Shown here piece by piece: positions 26,678 through 35,399 of a DNA stretch of 64,000 nucleotides. The stretch is from assembly GCA_027493445.1 (NCBI GenBank), contig JAOSKU010000001.1:3859845-3923844 (forward strand). Direction: 5' to 3'. Every line of letters begins with the position of its first letter. Positions within the stretch are counted from its first letter, which is position 1. This DNA comes from Thermoleophilia bacterium (lineage in GTDB: Bacteria; Actinomycetota; Thermoleophilia; RBG-16-64-13). Below the pieces are notes generated by a model, which searched no databases, was not told the origin of the DNA, and saw only the letters and a list, made by a program, of their open reading frames with translations. A program made the position numbers and the translations under genes.

Positions 26678-28270
26678 GTGGGGGTCCCCACCTTCTTCCT
26701 GCTCCTGTTCTTCGTCTACCCGCTGTTGCGGATCCTCTGGACCAGTCTGACCCCGGGGGCCCACCTGGACCTGGCTCCCTTCGCCGAGGTCTTCCGCCGG
26801 CCCACGTTACGGGCCGCCGCCTGGTTCACCCTCTGGCAGGCGGTGATCTCCACCGCCCTCACTCTGCTGGCCGGCCTGCCCGGCGCCTACGTCTTCGCGC
26901 GCTTCGACTTTCCCGGGCGCTCCGTGCTGCGGGCGGTCATCACCGTGCCCTTCGTACTGCCCGCGGTGGTGGTGGGGTCGGCCTTCCTGGTCCTGTTGGG
27001 GCCGGCGGGACCCCTGGGAGTCGACCTGCGCCGCACAGTCTGGGCCATCCTGATCGCCCACGTTTTCTACAACTATGCGGTGGTGCTACGCACGGTGGGG
27101 GGCCTTTGGGCCCATCTGGACCCCCGCCTGGAGGACGCCGCCCGGGTGTTGGGGGCGGGCCGCTGGCGCATCTTCCGGGAGGTGACTCTACCCTTGTTGC
27201 GCCCCGCCCTGGCGGCGGCGGCCAGCATCGTCTTCCTGTTCACCTTCACGTCCTTCGGAGTCATCCTCATCCTGGGAGGGTTGCGCTACGCCACCCTCGA
27301 GGTGGAGATCTACCGGCAGACGACCAGCTTCCTGAACCTGCCTTTGGCTGGGGCCTTGAGCGTGCTGCAGCTGGTGGGCGTCAGCGCCATTCTCTTCGTG
27401 TACTCCCGCTACCAGGAGCGGCGGGCGGTGGAGCAGACGTTGCGGCCGGCGCGCGAGACCGCGCGCCGGCCGCGCACCCCCGGCGAGTACCTGCTGGTCT
27501 TCGGCACCCTGGGCTTCACCGGCCTCCTGCTGGGGACGCCCCTCTTCGTGCTGGTGGAGCGCTCTTTTCGCACCTCCGCTGGCTACGGCCTGACCTTCTA
27601 CCGGGCCCTGGCCGATACGCAGGGGAGTGCGCTCTTCGTGCCGCCCGTAGTAGCGGTGCGCAACTCCCTGGTCTTCGCCCTGGCGGCCATGGCTCTGGCC
27701 CTGGTCATCGGCCTGATGGCGGCCACGGTGGTGGCCTACATGCGCGGGGCCGTTTCCCGCTGGTTCGACGTGCTTCTCATGCTGCCCCTGGGCACCTCGG
27801 CGGTCACCATCGGTCTGGGCTTCATCCTGGCCTTCGACCGGCCCATCGACCTGCGCACCTCGCCGGTACTCATCCCCCTGGCCCACGCTCTGGTGGCCGT
27901 CCCCTTCGTGGTGCGCACGGCGGCGCCGGTCATGCGTTCGGTCAAGGGGAGCCTGCGTGAAGCGGCGGCCGTCCTGGGCGCGGCCCCCGCACGGGTGTGG
28001 CGCGAGGTCGACCTGCCCCTGGTGACTCGGTCGGCCCTGGTCGGAGCCGGCTTCGCCTTCGCCATTAGCCTGGGCGAGTTCGGAGCCACCGCCTTCATCG
28101 CCCGGCCCGACACCCCCACGCTCCCGGTGGCCATCTACCGGCTGCTCGGCCAGCCGGGCAGTCTCAATCTGGGAAGGGCCATGGCCATGAACACCATCCT
28201 GATGGTGACCACCGCCCTTGCGATACTCTTGATCGAGCGGTTCCGCGTGGTCGAGGAGAGCGAGTTCTGA
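26678..28270 (+). CDS. thiP: Thiamine ABC transporter permease (ThiP-like, duplicated permease)
   Basis: A 530-residue permease made of two fused halves, each with about six membrane segments. The two EAA loops are LEDAARVLGAGRWRIFREVTLP and LREAAAVLGAAPARVWREVDLP. This fused form fits ThiP. The first start in frame is GTG 26678, right at the first hydrophobic segment and without a ribosome site. An ATG at 26610 overlapping the thiB stop is better placed but one base out of frame, so a missing base between 26640 and 26675 is suspected; the true N-terminus would then be about 22 residues longer. Confidence 0.88.
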   Translation: MGVPTFFLLLFFVYPLLRILWTSLTPGAHLDLAPFAEVFRRPTLRAAAWFTLWQAVISTALTLLAGLPGAYVFARFDFPGRSVLRAVITVPFVLPAVVVGSAFLVLLGPAGPLGVDLRRTVWAILIAHVFYNYAVVLRTVGGLWAHLDPRLEDAARVLGAGRWRIFREVTLPLLRPALAAAASIVFLFTFTSFGVILILGGLRYATLEVEIYRQTTSFLNLPLAGALSVLQLVGVSAILFVYSRYQERRAVEQTLRPARETARRPRTPGEYLLVFGTLGFTGLLLGTPLFVLVERSFRTSAGYGLTFYRALADTQGSALFVPPVVAVRNSLVFALAAMALALVIGLMAATVVAYMRGAVSRWFDVLLMLPLGTSAVTIGLGFILAFDRPIDLRTSPVLIPLAHALVAVPFVVRTAAPVMRSVKGSLREAAAVLGAAPARVWREVDLPLVTRSALVGAGFAFAISLGEFGATAFIARPDTPTLPVAIYRLLGQPGSLNLGRAMAMNTILMVTTALAILLIERFRVVEESEF

Positions 28271-28369
28271 TGAGGGGGCACCGATCGTGACGAGGCGGCG
28301 ATGGGGCAAAGTGGAGGCGGGCGGGTGCGCCGCACTGTCGCCACCGAGGCATGGCTTGCGGAGGCCCTC

Positions 28370-29533
28370 ATGCTCGAGGTGAAAGGCGTCAGCGTACGCT
28401 TCGGCGATACGGTGGCCCTCGACGGCCTGGACGTCACCGTGCATGACGGCGAGGTGCTGGCCGTCCTGGGTCCCAGCGGCTGCGGCAAGTCGACTCTGCT
28501 GCGGGTGGTGGCCGGGCTCCAGCCACCCGCGGAGGGCTCGGTGCTCTGGGACGGGCGCCCCCTCGACGACGTACCGCCCCATATGCGCAACTTCGGTCTC
28601 ATGTTCCAGGACTTCGCCCTGTTCCCGCACAAGACGGTAACCGGCAACGTAGGCTTCGGGCTGCGGATGCTCGGCATGGCCGCTCCCGAGATCGACCGGC
28701 GGGTGGCCGAGGCTCTGGAGATGGTCGGCCTGCGCGGGTATGAAGGGCGGTCCATCGCCTACCTCTCGGGCGGCGAACAGCAACGGGTGGCCCTGGCCCG
28801 GGCTCTGGCCCCCGAGCCGCGCCTGCTCATGCTCGACGAGCCTCTGGGTTCGCTGGACCGCACCTTGAGGGAGCGGCTGCTGCTCGAGCTGCGCGGGCTC
28901 TTCGTCGAGCTGGGCATCACGGCCATCTACGTTACGCACGATCAGGAGGAGGCCTTCGCGATATGCGACCGCATGGTGGTGATGCGCGCCGGCCGGGTGG
29001 CCCAGATCGGCACGCCCGAGCAGGTGTGGCGCCGGCCGGCCGATGAGTGGGTGGCCCGCTTCCTTGGTTTCACGAACATCGTCGACGCTGAGCTCGCGGG
29101 GGGGGAGGCGGCGACCTCCTGGGCTCGGTTCCGCGTCGCCGACAGGGGCGAGGGGCCCAGGCGCCTGGTCCTGCGCCCCGACGTCTTTGCCCTAGAGGAA
29201 GGCGGACCGGTGCGGGGGACGGTGCTCGCCCGGGCCTTCCGGGGCGGACACTACCTGCTGCGGGTGCGGATTGAGGACGGGCCGACCCTGGAGGTCGAAG
29301 CCGACCGTGGTCCGGTGCCGGCTGTGGGGCAAGCGGTGGCCCTGCGCCCTGACCCGGAAGGTGTGGTCGTGCTGGCCGACTCAGCCTCCGCCGATCGGGA
29401 GCCGGAGCCCGGAGATCCGGCGGCGGCTCAGGTCGGCCGCCGGGGTGCGCCGCGATCGTCGGGACCGGACTTCGCAAGGACGGCACGTTCGTCAGACCGA
29501 GGGGAAAGAGATTGCGAAGACGTTCAGCCGTAA
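28370..29533 (+). CDS. thiQ: Thiamine ABC transporter ATP-binding protein (ThiQ-like)
   Basis: About 387 residues. Walker A is GPSGCGKSTLL, Q-loop FQDFALFPH, signature LSGGEQQR, Walker B LMLDEPLGSLD, switch His in VTHDQEEA. A C-terminal extension with TOBE-like strands (LVLRPDVFALEEGG) is longer than in E. coli ThiQ, followed by a low-complexity tail. The ATG at 28370 follows GCGGAGG and fits the domain start; the frame is open from 28301. It completes the riboswitch-led importer. Annotators might call it a PotA- or FbpC-like ATPase by sequence alone. Confidence 0.87.
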   Translation: MLEVKGVSVRFGDTVALDGLDVTVHDGEVLAVLGPSGCGKSTLLRVVAGLQPPAEGSVLWDGRPLDDVPPHMRNFGLMFQDFALFPHKTVTGNVGFGLRMLGMAAPEIDRRVAEALEMVGLRGYEGRSIAYLSGGEQQRVALARALAPEPRLLMLDEPLGSLDRTLRERLLLELRGLFVELGITAIYVTHDQEEAFAICDRMVVMRAGRVAQIGTPEQVWRRPADEWVARFLGFTNIVDAELAGGEAATSWARFRVADRGEGPRRLVLRPDVFALEEGGPVRGTVLARAFRGGHYLLRVRIEDGPTLEVEADRGPVPAVGQAVALRPDPEGVVVLADSASADREPEPGDPAAAQVGRRGAPRSSGPDFARTARSSDRGERDCEDVQP

Positions 29534-29575
29534 CCCCGTCGCTTCAGCCCCGTGCCAGAACGGCTTGGCCTTCAT

Positions 29576-29890
29576 TCATCTGAGCTTGACCGCGGTGCCG
29601 TAGACTAGGATCTCAGCGGCCTGGCTCATGATCATCGATGTGGTAAAGCGGATCGCAACGATGGCATCAGCTCCCAGCTCCTCCGCCCGCTGTACCATGC
29701 GGTCCATGGCCTGCTCCCGGCTCTCACTCATGAGCTTCGTGTACTCGGCGATCTCGCCACCCACAACGTTGCGGAGTACCGCCATGATGTCCTTGCCGAG
29801 GTGGCGGGCCCGGATGGTGTTGCCTCGCACCAAGCCGAGCGTCTCCACCACCTCTCGGTCCGGGACGGAGTCTGTAGTGCTGAGAATCAT
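29576..29890 (-). CDS. YbjQ/UPF0145 family protein
   Basis: A 104-residue protein of the YbjQ (heavy-metal-binding domain, DUF74) family, which forms pentamers of unknown role. The family core is visible: VRGNTIRARHLGKDIMA, SREQAMDRMVQRAEELGADAIVAIRF, and ILVYGTAVKL at the end. Its ATG overlaps the anti-sigma stop (ATGA), so it is translated with the sigma/anti-sigma pair and may be part of that stress output. Confidence 0.9.
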   Translation of the reverse strand: MILSTTDSVPDREVVETLGLVRGNTIRARHLGKDIMAVLRNVVGGEIAEYTKLMSESREQAMDRMVQRAEELGADAIVAIRFTTSMIMSQAAEILVYGTAVKLR

Positions 29891-30342
29891 CGCTCGACCT
29901 CCCGGTATGGATCACGCCTCCATGTGAACAACCTCTCGCGCACAACCGAAACGAAGAGCACCGCCAGCCCCACGACCACGGCCGCAATCCCCACCCGCAC
30001 CCACCAGGGGTCGGCGCTGTCGCGGAGCAGGGCCACCGCCAGCTCGTACAGGCCGCCCGCCAGGAGCACGGCCGCTCCCAGCGAAAAGACCAGCCACCCC
30101 ACCCGGCGCTCGAGCCGGTTGTACGTGCCGTCCCAGTAGTGCTCCCACACCTCGTCGGGAAACTCCTTCAGCTTCATCGTCTCGGTCACCCCTTTCGTGG
30201 CCTTCGTCGCCTCGAGCTCGCGGGCGAGCTCCGGGTCGATGGTGAGGCGCTCCTCGAACTCGCGACGCTCGTCGGCCTCGAGCTCGCTGTCCAGGTAGCC
30301 GCTGACGAGGGCGCTCCAATCCCGCTTTCGCTCCTCAGACAT
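29887..30342 (-). CDS. Anti-sigma factor-like membrane protein
   Basis: A 151-residue protein with a helical N-terminal region (WSALVSGYLDSELEADERREFEERL) like anti-sigma zinc-finger-type domains but without the His/Cys ligands; the protein contains no cysteine. Two hydrophobic segments lie at residues 80-105 and 115-135. It overlaps the ECF sigma gene by 8 bases, the common layout for a sigma factor and its membrane anti-sigma. It would bind and hold the sigma factor. Role inferred from fold pattern and context. Confidence 0.75.
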   Translation of the reverse strand: MSEERKRDWSALVSGYLDSELEADERREFEERLTIDPELARELEATKATKGVTETMKLKEFPDEVWEHYWDGTYNRLERRVGWLVFSLGAAVLLAGGLYELAVALLRDSADPWWVRVGIAAVVVGLAVLFVSVVRERLFTWRRDPYREVER

Positions 30343-30904
30343 TCGCGTACCCTCCTTGGTCAGCCTCGAGCTGGGCCCGCAGCCGGGTCCTGGACTGATG
30401 CAGCCGGCTCATGACGGTGCCCTTGGGGACGTCGAGCACGGCCGCGATCTCGGCGTAGGTGAGATCCTGGAACTCTCTCAGTATCAGGATCTCTCGATCG
30501 GGAGGGGCCAGCCGGCGCAGCGCCGCCCACACCCGGCGGCGGGTCTCCGCGCGTTCGGCCAGGGCTTCGGGGCTCGGCGCTCCGTCTACGACCTCGAGGC
30601 GCTCGTCCAAGGGCACCTCGACCCGGCGGCGAGCGCGGCTCAGATGATCAAGACACAGATTCCTCAAGATGCGGTGGAACCAGGGATAGAAAGGTCGTTC
30701 CGGATCGAAACGGCCGAGGGAGCGGTAGGCTCGGGCGAAGGCTTCCTGGGAGAGATCGATGGCCACCTGCCGGTCGCCCGTCCAGGCCAGCGCGTAACTC
30801 GCCGCCGCTCGCATGTGCCGGCGAACGATGGGCTCAAATGACCGCCGGTCACCCGCTTGACAGCGCACGATGAGTGTCGCCTCGTCAGCCTCCACAGCCA
30901 GCAT
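30335..30904 (-). CDS. ECF-type RNA polymerase sigma factor
   Basis: A 189-residue sigma-70 family protein with region 2 (YALAWTGDRQVAIDLSQEAFARAYRSL, FYPWFHRILRNLCLDHLSRARR) and region 4 (LAPPDREILILREFQDLTYAEIAAVLDVPKGTVMSRLHQSR). The lack of regions 1 and 3 and the size put it in the ECF group. It starts at ATG 30904 and is followed by the anti-sigma gene with an 8-base overlap. Target promoters are unknown; autoregulation is usual. Confidence 0.93.
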   Translation of the reverse strand: MLAVEADEATLIVRCQAGDRRSFEPIVRRHMRAAASYALAWTGDRQVAIDLSQEAFARAYRSLGRFDPERPFYPWFHRILRNLCLDHLSRARRRVEVPLDERLEVVDGAPSPEALAERAETRRRVWAALRRLAPPDREILILREFQDLTYAEIAAVLDVPKGTVMSRLHQSRTRLRAQLEADQGGYANV

Positions 30905-31066
30905 GCATCCTCCGTTGCCCCATTATCGCACCAAGGTCCACCGGCCTCGACGCCATGCCGTCCATATGGTAATACGGAAGAGGCGGCGGGATATTCGGAT
31001 GATCGGCGCGCGCACTCCGGGCGGGGCCGTATCGTGGTGGCGCGGCTGGCCGGAATCGCGGGTGGC

Positions 31067-31255
31067 CTAGGAGGCCCTCTTCCTTCGAGGCTTCTTCTCC
31101 TTCGAAAGCAAGGCGGTCGCATACGAGAACGAACGCTCGAGCCACTCGTGGAGCGCGGCGCCTTGGCCGCAGACCTGCTCCGGTAGCGTGACGTACTCGC
31201 GCATGGGCCGGCCGGGCATGGGTTCGAAGGGCCCGGCCTCATCGAAGGATGCCAC
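31067..31255 (-). pseudogene. TfoX N-terminal domain remnant
   Basis: A 62-residue open frame with PFEPMPGRPMREYVTLPE and ALHEWLERSFSYATALLSK, which match the C-terminal third of TfoX N-terminal-domain proteins. The similarity extends upstream of the ATG (WLRVDGLDNPYQVVASFDEAG) to about 31305, but the first half of the domain is missing and a stop lies at about 31341. It is therefore most likely a 5'-truncated copy. A short functional protein is less likely. Confidence 0.5.
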
Positions 31256-31358
31256 GACCTGGTACGGATTATCGAGACCATCTACCCGAAGCCAACATGC
31301 TGGACACGCGAGGGCGAGGTCGGTCGAGACTCGGCGAGCTCACCCAGGGAGCGGGCCC

Positions 31359-33312
31359 TCAGATCCGGCGCACCGTCTCTCGCAGAGTGCGGACCTCATC
31401 GGGCGAGAGCCTCCTCCGGCCGTAGCGCGCGAGCACGTAGCTCTCGGTCACCGTGCGGATGCCATCAGCCTTGTCCGGTAGAGCGGCTGCCGCCCGCTCG
31501 GCGAAGTCGCAGGGTCCTTCGGCCGGGCTGCGTTCCAGACCGCGGCGGCGGAGCCGCCGGAGCAGGCGGACATAGGTGACCTCGGCCACGTTTTCGCGCA
31601 CCGGCCGCCGCCAGATGACGATTCCTGCCACCAGAGCCGCTGCCAGGAGCGCCGTCACAGCCAGATCCGCCGGCCCCGAGAGGCCGGGGCGCCAGGCCGT
31701 CAGGTGGCCGACTCCATCCGCCATGCGTTGGAGCAGCCCGGTCTGCGCGTCGAGGTCGTAACCTAAGACCAGGGCCTGCCACTTCAAGCGCAACGCGTCC
31801 ATCGTCAACGAGAGGCCTGAAGGACCCTCTCCGGCTGCCGCGGGCGAAGCCGGGCCCTCGCTGGGCGGGGGTGGGGTCGAAGCGCACCCAGCCTCGCCCG
31901 TCGATATAGGCCTCGACCCAGACGTGGGCCGAGAGCTGCCGCACCAGGTAGTAGTTGCCGGTGGGGTTGAAGTCGCCTCCCAGGTAGCCCGCCACCATTC
32001 GGGCAGGCACGCCCACACGGCGCAGCATCAGGGCCATCGACGAGGCGAAGAGCTCACAGTAGCCTGTCTTTGTTTGCTCCAGAAAGACGCTGAGTGGGTG
32101 ACCCTGGCCTTCTCCCAGCCCGCTGACGGCATAGTGGAACTCGCCCGAGTGGAAGTAGGCCAGGATGGACTCGGCTTTGCGATAGGCGTTGGTCTCTGCG
32201 CCTACGATCTCCTGGGCTCGCTGAGCGAGCACGGGGGGCAACCCCGCCGGTAGCTCCAGGTCGAGCGCACGCTGGGCGGGGGGCAGAGCGACCGGCCATG
32301 CATCGTCCAGGTCGGAGATCACTTCGTAGCGTATCCGCCGGTTCAGTGGGCGGGGAGCCTGGGCGGCCGCGTCCTGCACGCGGGTTTCCCAGGGCGAGGG
32401 GAGGGTGACCTGGAGCGGCCGGTCGAGACCGAAGAGGTCGGTGAGGCCGTGAGGCTCCAGGTAGACCAGCTGCGCGACTGTGTTGGTAGGTGCCGGCGCG
32501 CCGGGTCGGCGTACGGGGTCGCCCAGGAGATCCGCCGGCCGAGCTGTCCATGAGATCCCGTCGGTGACCTCCAACACCAGGCCTCGCCAGTAGGGGGCGG
32601 AGGGGAGGGGTCCTTTCCGGTCGAGGATCTCTGCCCGGAAGGCCACCTGCCGGCTCTGGGCTATCCGCCCCACGTCACCGAGGGTGACTTGGTTGGAGAA
32701 GCCGCTCACCTGGGAGGCTGCCGGGGCCACGCCTCGCAAGAAGGGGACGTCCGTACGGGGTAGACCGGCGAAGAAGAACACGAGCAGGGGCAGAGCGCCG
32801 ATCACCAGGCCCAGGCCCACTCCACCCAAGCGAAGAAGGAGGCCCCGCTCCACGCGCCGGGTCCTCATGGTGGCTCCAAAGGGCAGCCACACCAGGGCAA
32901 GGGTGGTCAGCAGCAGATAGGCAGCGAAGAGCACGGCGAAGGCCAGGTTGACGCTGAGGATGGCCGCGCCCACCAGCAGGATGAGGCTCAGGACCATGAT
33001 CTGCAGATGATCGCGGTTGGCCTTGGGCGCCAGGAGCTTGCCCCCCATGAGGACTACGGCGGCCGACATCAGGCGGCCCACTGGTCCGTTGGCGTTGGGG
33101 AGAGCGATGGCCACCAGCAGCCCGATCACCGTAGCCGTGGTCAGCATCCAAGGAGAGATGGGGTGACGCTCCCGGAGATCCCACGCGGCTCCCAGCCCGA
33201 TGAAGACCAGCTGTAGAAACGCGAAGGACGGGGCGGCGTGCAGCAGGGCGGCGCCGGCGCCCAGGCCGGAAACCAGATACGTGAACAGCAGGCTCAGGCG
33301 GTCGGCGCGCAT
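31359..33312 (-). CDS. TgpA-like transglutaminase membrane protein (DUF3488), frameshifted
   Basis: About 650 residues. Six or seven membrane segments fill the first 200. A periplasmic transglutaminase-like domain follows with Cys in TGYCELFASSMALMLRRVG, His in LSAHVWVEAYI and Asp in WVRFDPTP. A final membrane segment and a DUF4129-like tail (AEVTYVRLLRRLRRRG, YVLARYGRRRLSPDE) end it. Adding one base in the G5 run at 31867-31871 joins the two frames. The ATG at 33310-33312 is used because the longer frame overlaps the DUF58 gene. With DUF58 and MoxR it forms the well-known three-gene set of unknown envelope or protein-assembly function. Confidence 0.9.
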
Positions 33313-33331
33313 CGCTCGTGCCTCGACGCCT

Positions 33332-34228
33332 TCATGTGCGGAGAAGGGCCAGAGCCCGCAGCTGCCGCTCACGATGAGCTATGCCCAGAGCGGGCTCGAT
33401 CTGCACCCCGGGCAGATGCAGGCCGCACGACCGGCCGTCCTTGTCCGCCTTCAGGACGAGCGTGGTGAGCTGCCCCACTCGTTCCTCCAGGGACGGCCCG
33501 GGCACGCTCTCCAGGGTCAACAGCAACGGCGGACCACCATCCTCCTCGAACTGCTTGACGGCGATCTGCCCCAAACGCCCCCAGGTCTTCCAGCTGATGC
33601 GACTCAGGGAGTCGCCAGGCTGGTAGGGCCTCGTGCCCCGGAAGTCGCCGCCTACGCCCGCACGGGCTGACCCCCGCCCCATCTCGTACCCCGCCGGGGG
33701 GCCCATGGCCTCGGGTGGCACGGGTAAGGGACGAGGATATACCAGCACCTTCCGCTCGAGCCGCACGATCCCGCCGCGTTGGAAGAAAGCGAAGGGGAAG
33801 ACCGACGTCACCAGCACCTCTCCTAGGTCATGCTCGCCCCGCCGGGCGAAGGTCATCGGTAGTGTGGTCTGAGCCGAACTTCCGGGAGCGATCTCGGTGA
33901 TCAAGGCCTCCTCACCCTCGCGGGCGATACGCAACAGATAGGTGGGCAGGACACGCCGGGGGTTGTGCACGACCAAACGCACCGGTGTCTCCTGCCCGGC
34001 GAACCACTCGCGTGGAGGCAGAAGCTCCAGGCTCAGCGAGTGCAGGGCGCGGTAGGCCACCACGCCCGAAAGGGCCATCAAGGCCAGTAGACCCGAGACG
34101 ACGAGATAGAGCAGGTTGTTGGCCGTGTTCACGGCTGCGGCGCCTAGCACCAGGGTGAGGGCGATGTAGAGCCACCCCGAGGCGGTGATCCGCACCCTGA
34201 TACGCCTGAATGTTAGGGCTCGCTGCAT
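33332..34228 (-). CDS. DUF58 domain-containing membrane protein
   Basis: A 298-residue protein. Two adjacent membrane segments at residues 17-60 are followed by a beta-rich region and the DUF58 signature FRGTRPYQPGDSLSRISWKTWGR. DUF58 proteins have a vWA-like fold and regularly accompany MoxR ATPases and transglutaminases, as here. The MoxR gene ends 30 bases away on the upstream side. The ATPase is thought to remodel or activate partners of this kind; the client is unknown. Confidence 0.92.
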   Translation of the reverse strand: MQRALTFRRIRVRITASGWLYIALTLVLGAAAVNTANNLLYLVVSGLLALMALSGVVAYRALHSLSLELLPPREWFAGQETPVRLVVHNPRRVLPTYLLRIAREGEEALITEIAPGSSAQTTLPMTFARRGEHDLGEVLVTSVFPFAFFQRGGIVRLERKVLVYPRPLPVPPEAMGPPAGYEMGRGSARAGVGGDFRGTRPYQPGDSLSRISWKTWGRLGQIAVKQFEEDGGPPLLLTLESVPGPSLEERVGQLTTLVLKADKDGRSCGLHLPGVQIEPALGIAHRERQLRALALLRT

Positions 34229-34258
34229 AGGTGCTCGGGTCAGAATCCGCGGCGGCGG

Positions 34259-35176
34259 TCAGGGGATGGGCACGCTGCGCAGGAGGTCCTCGGCCACCTG
34301 CTCGCGGCGCATGGCGGTGTACTCGCCGTGGGGGACCAGGCGGTGGCGCATCACGGCCGGCGCCACGGCCTGGACGTCTTCAGGCCGGCAATAGTCGCGC
34401 CCGTCGAGGAAGGCCCAGGCCTTCGCCCCCAATACCAGGGCCTCGGCACCTCGGGGCGAGACGCCCAGCAGGATTTTCTCCGACCGCCGGGTGGCCCACA
34501 CCACGTCGAGCACGTACTCCAGCAGGGCGTCAGAGGTCTTGACCGCGTGCACCTGCTCTTGCGCTTCCAGCAGCTCGTCGGCCCGCAGCACAGGGCTGAG
34601 GGCTTGGATGCGTTTGCGGCTGTCGAGCCGGCTGAGCAGGTCTTTCTCGGCGCCGCGGGCTGGGTAGTCCATACGTAAGGACATAAAGAAGCGGTCGAGC
34701 TGCGACTCGGGCAGCGGGAAGGTGCCGTACTGCTCGACGGGGTTCTGTGTGGCGATGACGAAGAAAGGCCTGGGCAGGCGGTAGGTGGCGCCGTCGACCG
34801 ACACCTGACTCTCACCCATCGACTCGAGCAGGGCGCTCTGCGTCTTGGGGGTGGCCCGGTTAATCTCATCGGCCAGGATGACCTGCCGGAAGATGGGGCC
34901 GGCGCGGAAGCTGAAGGTCTGCTCCTTGGCGTTGAATACCGAGGCTCCGGTGATGTCGGCCGGCAGCATGTCGCTGGTGAACTGGATGCGCCCGAACTGC
35001 AGACCCAGGGTGCGGGCCAGCGTAAGGGCCAGGGTGGTCTTCCCGATGCCAGGGATGTCCTCGAGCAACAAGTGGCCGCGGGCCAGGAGGGTGGCGACCG
35101 CCAGGCGGACGACCCTCTCCTTGCCCAGCACGACCTGGCCGACGGTCCCGACGACACGCTGCATCGATTGCGACAC
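34259..35176 (-). CDS. MoxR-family AAA+ ATPase
   Basis: A 305-residue AAA+ chaperone-like ATPase. Walker A is EDIPGIGKTTLA, Walker B VILADEINRATPKTQSALLE, sensor-like region FFVIATQNPVEQYGTFPLPESQLDRF. The GTG at 35174-35176 follows GAGGAGAG; the frame runs back to 35374 without domain similarity. First gene of the MoxR-DUF58-transglutaminase set. A long 223-base gap separates it from the kinase gene and presumably holds its promoter. Confidence 0.93.
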   Translation of the reverse strand: MSQSMQRVVGTVGQVVLGKERVVRLAVATLLARGHLLLEDIPGIGKTTLALTLARTLGLQFGRIQFTSDMLPADITGASVFNAKEQTFSFRAGPIFRQVILADEINRATPKTQSALLESMGESQVSVDGATYRLPRPFFVIATQNPVEQYGTFPLPESQLDRFFMSLRMDYPARGAEKDLLSRLDSRKRIQALSPVLRADELLEAQEQVHAVKTSDALLEYVLDVVWATRRSEKILLGVSPRGAEALVLGAKAWAFLDGRDYCRPEDVQAVAPAVMRHRLVPHGEYTAMRREQVAEDLLRSVPIP

Positions 35177-35399
35177 GATCTCTCCTCGCACGAGCGCGGG
35201 CTGCACTTCCGTCCGGCGGGCCGACGGGGCGCGGTGGAGCAGCCGCTGGGGGTTCCCTCTTCCACATCGGACGAATAGGCGCAACACTTGACGGGTGCGG
35301 TACGGGAGCGGACCGGGGGAGTTCTCGATGCATGACTCGAGGGGCCTGGTCACGCACGCCATCTGCGTGGGCATTTAGGGGTGGTTCAGTATCCGATCT

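Noticed and set aside
27188..28939. 583-codon minus-strand open frame
   Set aside because: Antisense to thiP and thiQ, whose protein motifs are unmistakable; composition is that of a shadow frame.
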